DNA of 8,924 nucleotides from Phycisphaerae bacterium (GTDB lineage: Bacteria; Planctomycetota; Phycisphaerae; SM23-33), in NCBI GenBank assembly GCA_030628445.1, contig DAOVQV010000042.1, positions 1 through 8,924 on the forward strand, read 5' to 3'. The notes beneath the pieces were generated by a model. The model saw only the letters and a program-made list of their open reading frames with translations, searched no databases and was not told the origin of the DNA. This document shows positions 1-5,462 of this stretch, piece after piece (the stretch's first letter is position 1; each line of letters begins with the position of its first letter). The translations under genes and the position numbers were made by a program.

Positions 1-595
1 CCCCGCGGCGGAGGTCGTCTTGCTCGAACGGGGTGGTGAGGATTTCGCTGCTCGCCTGGCCCGCTTTATTGTCGTGAGGGACGGAGTGGGTTACGAGGAC
101 CTTGTTGGGGCACAGGACCGCCAACGGCGCCGACAGCAGGAAATCGTTGATCGCCTCAGCGGCGTCGGGTGCGTCGTGGGCGAACGCAAAGGCGAGGCCT
201 TGTGAGAACGCTTTGCAGTAGCTCTTCCCGTCCTTGAGGACCTCGTTTCCCGTCGCCTGGGCGATGTCGTGGTTCCCCAGCAGGAAGATGACCTGCTCGG
301 GATGGGCAATCTTCAGCCGCGCCGCACGCAGAAGCAGCTCGCAGCTGCGGTCGTGGCCGGTCTTCGGATCCGCCGGTCCGTGGATGATCTCCTGAAGCAC
401 CAGGTAGCGGTCGCCGTGTTGGGAGAGCTTGGCGTATTCAATGATCTTCGCCAGGTTTGTCCGGTTTCCGTGGATGTCGCCGGAAACCACGAGCTGGCGG
501 TCCGCTGCGAGTCTCACGAGGTTGCCGTCTCTTTGCGGTCTGTGGCGGTTCAGTTCGGCGGCTTGGCGAAATATATCCGCGACGGTGCTTGGCAT
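1..595 (-). CDS. Calcineurin-like (PPP-type) metallophosphoesterase, C-terminus cut by window edge
   Basis: The minus frame is open from an ATG at 595 to the window edge (198 codons seen), with AGGAC about 8 nt upstream as a ribosome site. Visible motifs are VVSGDIHGN (residues 36-44, metal ligands D40 and H42), LLGNHD (105-110, N108 and H109) and VTHSVP (168-173, likely metal ligand H170). Together these identify a binuclear-metal phosphoesterase closer to PPP protein phosphatases than to nucleases. The usual second motif GDxxDRG is replaced by LQEIIHGP at 67-74, so E69 may stand in for the bridging Asp. No signal peptide is visible, which suggests a cytosolic enzyme. It lies 67 bp downstream of a Ser/Thr kinase on the same strand, probably co-transcribed, so a role in removing phosphate from that kinase or its substrates is a reasonable inference. 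The substrate is not proven; a nucleotide phosphatase remains possible. The last metal-ligand motif would lie beyond the edge. Confidence 0.88.
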   Translation of the reverse strand, partial: MPSTVADIFRQAAELNRHRPQRDGNLVRLAADRQLVVSGDIHGNRTNLAKIIEYAKLSQHGDRYLVLQEIIHGPADPKTGHDRSCELLLRAARLKIAHPEQVIFLLGNHDIAQATGNEVLKDGKSYCKAFSQGLAFAFAHDAPDAAEAINDFLLSAPLAVLCPNKVLVTHSVPHDNKAGQASSEILTTPFEQDDLRRG

Positions 596-662
596 GGGGC
601 GTCCTACGCGTGTTTCAACTCAATAAAGCTTGGGCAGATGCAATCGGTCGGGCTTTGGGTTT

Positions 663-1547
663 TCAGGTTTCAGTTTTCCGTTTCCCCTTTTTGCTTTTAG
701 GGGGGCTGCTATCGGTGTCCTTACCCCGCTGGAGCGTGTGGGCGATCAGCTTCAGACGCGAGATCACCTCACTCATGGAGGGGGGTCTGCGCGATGGGGC
801 CTGCTCGATGCAGTCATGGATCAGCTTGCTGAGGGGCGGGGGTATCTTGGGGTTGATCTTCTCGGCTGGGACGGCGACCAGATCGTCCTTGAACGTGACG
901 GAATTTTCCCTGGGCAGGACGGTTGGAATCGGCTGGCCCGTCAGCGTCCAGTACATTGCGGCGCCTAGGTTGAATATGTCGGTCCTTCCGTCGAGCGGGC
1001 GGCAGTGGACTTGCTCCGGGGAGATGAAATCCGGCGTCCCCTGGATTCGCTGCTTGATCGTCCCCAGCCGGCAGCTTTGGCCCAGGTCGATTATCTTGAC
1101 GGTCCCGTTCTGTGAAACAAGGATGTTATTGGGCTTGATATCGCCGTGGACGAAGCCCTTGGAGTTTATGTACTCGGCTGCCTGCGCCACCAGCAGGAAA
1201 ATCCGCAGGACTTCCCCGATCGACCCGGGCCGGCGCATCGCCACGGTCTGCCCGTCACACAGCTCCATGAGCAAATGGATTTCGCGGATGCTCAGCCAGC
1301 GCTTTATTCGCCGGATCTCGCAGATGTGCCGGATCACCTCATGGTCGAGCTGGTGGCCGATCTCGTACTCGTTCTCCACCTGCTCCATGAAGCGATAGTC
1401 CGCCGGTTCGCGCTTCACCACGCGTTTAAGCGCGAATGTCTCGCCCTTCTGGCGGTCGCGCACTTGCCAAATTGTGCTGCGGGCGCCGCTGCCGAGGAAC
1501 TGAATCACCTCGAAACCGGGGACCGCTAAGGTGGCTGCGGTACTCAT
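663..1547 (-). CDS. Hanks-type serine/threonine protein kinase
   Basis: This is a 294-residue soluble kinase spanning nearly one whole kinase domain. The glycine loop is LGSGARST (18-25), the ATP-binding lysine is K41 in ALKRV, and the helix-C glutamate is probably E60. The catalytic loop is HGDIKPNNIL (134-143, D136 and N141). The metal-binding aspartate is D154 in IDLGQS, a DLG variant of DFG. The APE-like SPEQ is at 176-179, followed by GRTDIFNLGAAMYWTLTG. All catalytic residues are present, so it should be active. The HRD arginine is replaced by glycine, the non-RD type, which often needs no activation-loop phosphorylation. There is no transmembrane segment or sensor domain; the tail after about residue 270 is lysine-rich (KSKKGKRKTET). 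No good Shine-Dalgarno precedes the ATG, but a promoter is visible about 50 bp upstream. The next gene downstream on this strand is a metallophosphoesterase, suggesting a matched kinase/phosphatase unit. Confidence 0.93.
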   Translation of the reverse strand: MSTAATLAVPGFEVIQFLGSGARSTIWQVRDRQKGETFALKRVVKREPADYRFMEQVENEYEIGHQLDHEVIRHICEIRRIKRWLSIREIHLLMELCDGQTVAMRRPGSIGEVLRIFLLVAQAAEYINSKGFVHGDIKPNNILVSQNGTVKIIDLGQSCRLGTIKQRIQGTPDFISPEQVHCRPLDGRTDIFNLGAAMYWTLTGQPIPTVLPRENSVTFKDDLVAVPAEKINPKIPPPLSKLIHDCIEQAPSRRPPSMSEVISRLKLIAHTLQRGKDTDSSPPKSKKGKRKTET

Positions 1548-1570
1548 TTTATACTTTGGGATGATGTATG

Positions 1571-1592
1571 GATGAAGCTATCTAACTTCATC
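1571..1592. repeat. 22-bp near-palindrome in the kinase leader, possible operator
   Basis: GATGAAG and CTTCATC form perfect 7-bp arms around an 8-base centre, CTATCTAA. Past one mismatch the inner TA/TA bases also pair. The element sits directly downstream of the candidate -10 box and over the predicted transcription start. This is where a dimeric repressor would bind, or a small 5' stem-loop would form in the mRNA. It is AT-rich compared with its surroundings. Confidence 0.5.
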
Positions 1593-1593
1593 A

Positions 1594-1622
1594 ATTCTAC
1601 CCGCTGGCGCCGGGATAGTTAA
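1594..1622 (-). promoter_or_regulatory. Candidate sigma-70-type promoter of the kinase gene
   Basis: On the minus strand, TTAACT (1622-1617) and TAGAAT (1599-1594) are separated by exactly 17 bp. They match the consensus boxes at 4 of 6 and 5 of 6 positions. Transcription would start near 1587, giving a leader of about 40 nt before the kinase ATG at 1547. A near-palindrome at 1571-1592 covers that expected start. The call rests on consensus matching only. Confidence 0.5.
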
Positions 1623-1728
1623 GTTAAAAATACATTTGCGCCGGCCTGCATTTACCATCGGCTAGGCGGGCCGTGATGTCTTAGGGACTGTTGGGTTCCA
1701 TTGTCCGACACGCTGGGGGCCGTCACCT

Positions 1729-1757
1729 TTGCTTATGTCCTTGTAAGTGCTTATAAT
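1729..1757 (+). promoter_or_regulatory. Candidate promoter of the MprF/AglD-type membrane protein gene
   Basis: TTGCTT (1729-1734) and a perfect TATAAT (1752-1757) are separated by 17 bp. The start of transcription would be near 1764. This helps fix the start of the following gene: the GTG at 1747 would lie before the transcript begins, while the GTG at 1786 has a leader of about 22 nt and a GGCGGGG ribosome site. Confidence 0.6.
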
Positions 1758-1785
1758 CCGCTCGACTAATCGGCGGGGTCTATGC

Positions 1786-3015
1786 GTGGTAAGGAACATT
1801 CGAAAAGCAGCTCTTTTTGTGGCGAAGATAACGATCGCGGCCCTGCTGCTGATCTGGGTGCTAGCCCGCGTCCACTGGGAAGATTACGTCGTAGATAAGG
1901 ACACCAACAAATCATACGCCGTGCTCGCCTCACAGACCGACCCGACGGGGCGGCGCCTCTTCCGCGTCGCAAGCGGGATTCTCTGGTGGTCCGAAGAGCA
2001 ACTCCGCCCGGCGGGCGATTTCGCCGCCGAGGAGGGGCTGACGGTCAGACCCGGATTCGCCCGCACGATAAAGAGCGTCAAGCTCCCGTTGCTGATTGTC
2101 GCGACGGGAGGATTTGTCTGCTCGGTCCTGACCGTATCCATGCGCTGGTGGTTCCTGCTGCGCATCCAGGGTATCCATATCAGGCGGTGGGAGGCGGTGC
2201 GGCTGACATTTCTGGGTTATTTTTTCAGCCTGGTCGTCCCGGGGACGGTCGGGGGCGACGTTGTCAAGGCGTACTACGCCGCGCGGCACACTCACAAAAA
2301 GGCGGCCGCCCTGGTGAGCATATTCGTCGATCGCGTCTTGGGGCTTACGGAGCTGGCGGGATTGGCGACGGTGATGGTCGGCTTCGTCCTGCTCAGCGGG
2401 CTGGCGAGCTTTCAGCAGATGCGCGTGGCGGTCTACGCGGTATGCATCATCCTCGTCGTTGTCGCCGCGATGCTGACGTTTCTGTTCAGCAGGCGCTTTC
2501 GCCGCATGCTGGGGCTGCAGAGGTTCTACAAGCGACTGTCGATTGCCCATCACTTCGAGGCCGCCGGCGAGGCCGCTACGCTCTATCGCAACAGGCTCGG
2601 CGCGCTGGGCAAGGCGATCGCCCTGACGTTCGGGGCACACATCGTCTGGGTAAGCGCGATAGGGATGGTCGGGAAGAGCCTGTCGCTGCCGATCGAGTTC
2701 TATCGTTATTTTGTCTACGTACCTATCATCTACATTATCGGGGCCGTCCCGCTGAGTCCCGGCGGGTTGGGGGTCATAGAGTCTCTGTACGTGAAGTTTT
2801 TCGCCGTCGGCGCCATTGGGGCTTCCCAGATTCTCCCCCTGGCGCTCTTGGCGAGAGGGATTCCGATGTTTTGGACGCTTCCGGGGCTTGTCGTCGCCAT
2901 CACCGGCTCGAAGCTGCCCCCCGCCGCAGTCATGGAGGCGGAATTGGGCCTGGCGGAGGAGGTTTCCGATCCTGGCAGCCCGGATAAGACCGCCGACGTT
3001 GACGGTGGGCGGTAG
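1786..3015 (+). CDS. MprF/AglD/YbhN-type flippase-like integral membrane protein
   Basis: This is a 409-residue multi-pass membrane protein of the lysylphosphatidylglycerol synthase transmembrane-region family (UPF0104/YbhN-like). Family signatures are PGTVGGDVVKAYYAAR from residue 152, followed by SIFVDRVLGL, and PLSPGGLGVIES (322-333) near the C-terminus. Related proteins move or stabilise lipid-linked molecules across the inner membrane, such as polyprenyl-phosphate sugars or charged phospholipids; the cargo here cannot be read from sequence. A basic N-terminus precedes the first membrane helix (about 9-27). A polar stretch of about 70 residues (30-99) then separates it from the second helix, probably on the outer face. 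The acidic tail after the last helix should be cytoplasmic. No aminoacyl-transferase domain is attached, so full MprF synthase activity is not expected. I chose the GTG at 1786 because the promoter's -10 box overlaps the alternative GTG at 1747. The gene diverges from the kinase gene. Confidence 0.88.
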   Translation: MVRNIRKAALFVAKITIAALLLIWVLARVHWEDYVVDKDTNKSYAVLASQTDPTGRRLFRVASGILWWSEEQLRPAGDFAAEEGLTVRPGFARTIKSVKLPLLIVATGGFVCSVLTVSMRWWFLLRIQGIHIRRWEAVRLTFLGYFFSLVVPGTVGGDVVKAYYAARHTHKKAAALVSIFVDRVLGLTELAGLATVMVGFVLLSGLASFQQMRVAVYAVCIILVVVAAMLTFLFSRRFRRMLGLQRFYKRLSIAHHFEAAGEAATLYRNRLGALGKAIALTFGAHIVWVSAIGMVGKSLSLPIEFYRYFVYVPIIYIIGAVPLSPGGLGVIESLYVKFFAVGAIGASQILPLALLARGIPMFWTLPGLVVAITGSKLPPAAVMEAELGLAEEVSDPGSPDKTADVDGGR

Positions 3016-3153
3016 GGGCGCCTCTGGTCGCTCGCGCAAGGGCGACCTTCCCGACAGGTCCCCAACCCTTGCTTAAGTTGGGCCTGGGGATGTCCGAAAA
3101 CAATCCCGGAAGCGGACCATTCTGCGTGGGTAAAGTTTAGGACGACAGCAGTT

Positions 3154-3924
3154 ATGGCGTTGTTGAAGAATCTCTACGAGGACCAGATCACCGACGTGTT
3201 GGCCCCGGCGGCTATTGCGCGCGCGAGGGCTGTGATTACCGTTCGCAACGATGGACGCTGGATCAATCTGCCCAGCAAGGTCCTCGCCGCGGATGACGAT
3301 CACGTCTGGGTGGAGGCGCCCTCCGGCGACGGAGCCGCCGCTGAACACCAGTTCTCATCAAGACAGATGTTCGCCGTCAGCTTCAAGCTTAAGCATCACA
3401 AGTACCTGTTCACGTCGAAACTCGAGCAGGCACAGCAGATCGAGCTTGAGGACGGTGAGGTGTGCTCAGCACTTCAGATTGTTCTCCCGGAGCGAATGCA
3501 GCGGCTGTCGAGGCGGACGTTCGAGCGTGTGGGCATCCCCGCCAACCGGATAGTTCGCGCCTCGTTCTGGCCCGGAGGCTGCGACGCCGAGCCCACGGGT
3601 GGCGAAGAGGGCGGGCCGGTGTTTCTGGGGGCGGTCACCGACATCTCCGCGGGGGGCTTCAGCGTCCGCACCGACAAGGACGTTCAGCATATACTTGAGG
3701 TCGGGTTTATCGTAGGCGCGCGCCTGGTGTTCGGCGTAGACGGAGAAACCGTCTACGCGGATGCTCAGTGCCGCCACGTGACGCTCGAGGATGAGTCGGT
3801 CCAGCTTGGTTTTCAATTCCTGGGGCTGGGCCACACCGCAGCCGGTCGCGAGGCCCTGCGGACCATCGGCAGGAAGGTTAGCGAGTATCAGCACCAGGCT
3901 CGCGTGGCTGAGATGCACTATTGA
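3154..3924 (+). CDS. PilZ-domain cyclic-di-GMP receptor with YcgR-like N-terminal domain
   Basis: This 256-residue soluble protein has a PilZ domain in its second half. The c-di-GMP-binding signature is complete: R121xxxR125 in SRRTFERV, then DISAGG (D163, S165, G168), followed by strands ending at VQLGFQFLGL (216-225). The first 110 residues (for example WINLPSKVLAADDDHVWVEA) look like the beta-rich partner domain of YcgR-type proteins. Such proteins change conformation on binding c-di-GMP and then act on a partner, such as a flagellar motor or polysaccharide machinery. No motility or polysaccharide genes are adjacent, so the target is unknown. The start is the ATG at 3154, with AGGA at 3139-3142, 11 nt upstream, a somewhat long spacing. 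A 138-bp gap separates it from the preceding gene; I saw no convincing promoter there. Confidence 0.9.
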   Translation: MALLKNLYEDQITDVLAPAAIARARAVITVRNDGRWINLPSKVLAADDDHVWVEAPSGDGAAAEHQFSSRQMFAVSFKLKHHKYLFTSKLEQAQQIELEDGEVCSALQIVLPERMQRLSRRTFERVGIPANRIVRASFWPGGCDAEPTGGEEGGPVFLGAVTDISAGGFSVRTDKDVQHILEVGFIVGARLVFGVDGETVYADAQCRHVTLEDESVQLGFQFLGLGHTAAGREALRTIGRKVSEYQHQARVAEMHY

Positions 3925-3966
3925 CCCGGTTGTCCTGTCCCTCCCACCCGGCGCCCCGGATACCCC

Positions 3967-4539
3967 TTGAACAAACCGCTCACCTGGGGTACGTTCTGTC
4001 CCGTGGGCAGCGACAGCGGCGAACTGTCATATTGCGTCTGGGCGACCGCCTGGGGCCCGATGGGCGCCGTGTGCGGCCCGGAGGGGCTGAGGCGGATCGT
4101 TTTACCGCACTATCGCTTCAAGGACCTCGGCGAGCTTCTCAGCTTCGAGCACCCCGAAGCGACGAAAGACGAGGGCCCGTTCGCGCAGCTGATCGATCTG
4201 ACGCGGGGGTATTTCAACGCCCGGCGCGTCAGCTTCGACCAGATCCCCTGCGAACTGCCCGACGAGGACAGCTTTACCGGGAAGGTTCATCGCGCTGCTC
4301 GGGCGATCCCTTACGGGCGGACGCGGAGCTACTCGGCCCTGGCGGCGATGATCGCCCGTCCGGACGCCGCCCGCGCCGTAGCCACCGCCATGAGCAAGAA
4401 CCCGCTGCCGTTGGTCGTCCCGTGCCACCGCGTCATCTACGCCGACGGGCGGCCCGGAGGGTTCTCCGCGCCCGGCGGGATCGAGCAGAAAAAGCGCCTC
4501 CTGGCGATGGAGGCGAAAGCACCCGCCGGTTCACAGTGA
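3967..4539 (+). CDS. ogt: Methylated-DNA--[protein]-cysteine S-methyltransferase
   Basis: This is a suicide DNA-repair protein that transfers alkyl groups from O6-alkylguanine to its own cysteine. The active-site signature VVPCHRV is present with acceptor C153, H154 and R155. N145 in the preceding NPLP, R136 in DAARAV (the base-flipping arginine finger) and Y122 in RSYSALA match the usual residues. A region of about 90 residues before the catalytic domain (YCVWATAWGPMGAV onward) fits the Ogt/Ada N-terminal fold, and 190 residues is normal for Ogt. There is no ATG start: TTG at 3967 gives the full length, and GTG at 4003 is the alternative, with TGGGGT upstream. An in-frame TGA at 3922-3924, the stop of the PilZ gene, limits any further extension. 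It probably shares the PilZ transcript (42 bp gap). Its stop lies 3 bp from the stop of the opposing esterase gene. Confidence 0.93.
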   Translation: MNKPLTWGTFCPVGSDSGELSYCVWATAWGPMGAVCGPEGLRRIVLPHYRFKDLGELLSFEHPEATKDEGPFAQLIDLTRGYFNARRVSFDQIPCELPDEDSFTGKVHRAARAIPYGRTRSYSALAAMIARPDAARAVATAMSKNPLPLVVPCHRVIYADGRPGGFSAPGGIEQKKRLLAMEAKAPAGSQ

Positions 4540-4542
4540 CTG

Positions 4543-5280
4543 CTACGTGCTTGGGATCTTTCGCATCACGAACGCAAGTGTCTGTCCGACGTGCTGGTCC
4601 CAGTACGCCCACCCGTGTTCGCCGGGATGCTCGGCGTATTCGTGCTCGATTCCCAACTGATCGAGGTGGGCGTGGAATGCTCGATTGGGCTCGATGAGGA
4701 AGTCGTCCGTCCCGCAGTCCATGCGGATCGCCGGGCGGCGGGGCGATGACGCGATCTTGCGGGCAAGTTCGAAACAATCGTACCGGGCCGGATCCAGCGC
4801 TTGCGCCAGGGCGTTGATGTCCGGCCGATCCGCCAAGGGCTCGTGTGTGAAACTGACGGCGCCCGAGTGCGAGCAGGCGACGCAGAAACTCTCCGGGTGC
4901 CGCATCGCCAGCATCAACGCCCCGTACCCGCCCATGCTCTGGCCTGCAATCGCGCGGGTGGTGCGGTCGGCGATCGTCGGGAACGTCCGATCGACGAAGC
5001 CCACCACGTCCTTGACGATGTGATCCTCGTACGCCGCCCCGCCGGGGTCCGGGTGGTTGACGTAGAAGCTGCGGTTACCGTCGGGCATGACGACGATCAG
5101 CGGGAGGGGCTCGACGTATCGCTCGATGCTCGTGCGGCGGTGCCATATCGTATGATCGTCGCTGAGCCCGTGCAGCAGGTACAGAACCGGATACGGTCCG
5201 GGCCCGTCGGGTAAGATGACGCACATCGACGACTGCTTTCCGATCGAGATGCTCTTGAAATGAATCTCGCACAAGGCCAT
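4543..5280 (-). CDS. Alpha/beta-hydrolase esterase, EstA/esterase D (tributyrin esterase) family
   Basis: This 245-residue hydrolase of the esterase D / S-formylglutathione hydrolase-like family begins MALCEIHFKSISIGKQSSM. The oxyanion region LLHGLSDDHTIW is at 35-46. The nucleophile motif GQSMGG places the serine at residue 115. The acid is probably D193 in CGTDDFL, and the histidine is H222 in GEHGWAYW, giving a full catalytic triad. Family members cleave short-chain acyl esters. Without a glutathione-formaldehyde dehydrogenase beside it there is no reason to call it FrmB, and acetylxylan or feruloyl esterase activity is also possible. There is no signal peptide, so it is probably cytosolic. 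The frame continues 20 codons upstream to an ATG at 5340, but I chose the ATG at 5280 because AAAGGG lies 7 nt before it and family homology begins there. It converges with the alkyltransferase gene and diverges from aconitase. Confidence 0.87.
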   Translation of the reverse strand: MALCEIHFKSISIGKQSSMCVILPDGPGPYPVLYLLHGLSDDHTIWHRRTSIERYVEPLPLIVVMPDGNRSFYVNHPDPGGAAYEDHIVKDVVGFVDRTFPTIADRTTRAIAGQSMGGYGALMLAMRHPESFCVACSHSGAVSFTHEPLADRPDINALAQALDPARYDCFELARKIASSPRRPAIRMDCGTDDFLIEPNRAFHAHLDQLGIEHEYAEHPGEHGWAYWDQHVGQTLAFVMRKIPST

Positions 5281-5317
5281 ATCGACGCCCTTTCTATCGT
5301 TGCGGTACGGGCTTGTC

Positions 5318-5345
5318 ATTTTCGCGCCTCGGCGCGCCAAGTCAA
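5318..5345 (-). promoter_or_regulatory. Candidate promoter of the esterase gene
   Basis: On the minus strand, TTGACT (5345-5340) matches the -35 consensus at 5 of 6 positions and GAAAAT (5323-5318) matches the -10 at 4 of 6, with 16 bp between them. The leader to the ATG at 5280 would be about 30 nt. The spacer holds a perfect GC inverted repeat (5323-5336), so regulation at this site is possible. Confidence 0.4.
5323..5336. repeat. GC inverted repeat in the esterase promoter spacer
   Basis: CGCGCC and GGCGCG are perfect 6-bp inverted arms around a 2-base centre, placed between the candidate -35 and -10 boxes of the esterase promoter. It could be an operator half-site pair. In DNA of this GC content a short CG-only palindrome may also arise by chance. 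Confidence 0.3.
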
Positions 5346-5408
5346 CCTTCCCTCTCGGGTCTGGATCGCTCGTTGCGACCGGCGGGGATGTTTGGGGCGG
5401 GCGGTGCG

Positions 5409-5437
5409 TTGCTCGGCCCCGGGATGTCTGCTATGCT
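5409..5437 (+). promoter_or_regulatory. Candidate promoter of the aconitase-LOG operon
   Basis: TTGCTC (5409-5414) and TATGCT (5432-5437) are separated by 17 bp. Transcription would begin near 5444, just before the GAGGTGA ribosome site. The -35 shares TTGCT with the promoter at 1729, which also has a 17-bp spacer. The match to consensus is moderate. Confidence 0.4.
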
Positions 5438-5450
5438 GTCGGACTTGACC

Positions 5451-5457
5451 GAGGTGA
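5451..5457 (+). promoter_or_regulatory. Shine-Dalgarno that sets the aconitase start
   Basis: GAGGTGA lies 5 nt before the ATG at 5463 and is an extended match to the anti-Shine-Dalgarno. The open frame continues back to 5313, but that 50-codon extension has no such site and no resemblance to aconitase, so this element decides the start. Confidence 0.7.
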
Positions 5458-5462
5458 TTTCG

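Noticed and set aside
457..1398. Plus-strand open frame of 313 codons
   Set aside because: It lies opposite the kinase and the phosphoesterase N-terminus, is rich in S, R, W and C, and has no recognisable domain. The minus-strand frames carry full catalytic motifs.
663..1547. Pseudokinase interpretation because of HGD and DLG motifs
   Set aside because: K41, E60, D136, N141 and D154 are all present, so the catalytic set is complete.
1930..3039. Long minus-strand open frame of 369 codons opposite the membrane protein
   Set aside because: Its translation is rich in R, Q, D and P with no fold or motif. It is the antisense shadow of a GC-rich gene whose plus-strand frame shows clear family signatures.
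3026..3090. Possible terminators after the membrane protein (GGTCGC/GCGACC at 3026-3047 and CCCAAC/GTTGGG at 3061-3082)
   Set aside because: Each has only a 6-bp stem with a 10-nt loop and no following T-run, so an intrinsic terminator cannot be supported.
4517..4552. Nested inverted repeats AAGCAC/GTGCTT and TCAC/GTGA across the convergent stop codons, considered as a bidirectional terminator
   Set aside because: The stems are short, the loop is large and there are no T-runs on either side. The bases are largely constrained by coding sequence.
5313..5462. Fifty-codon N-terminal extension of aconitase
   Set aside because: It contains the candidate promoter and Shine-Dalgarno, has no aconitase similarity, and the ATG at 5463 has ideal ribosome-site spacing.
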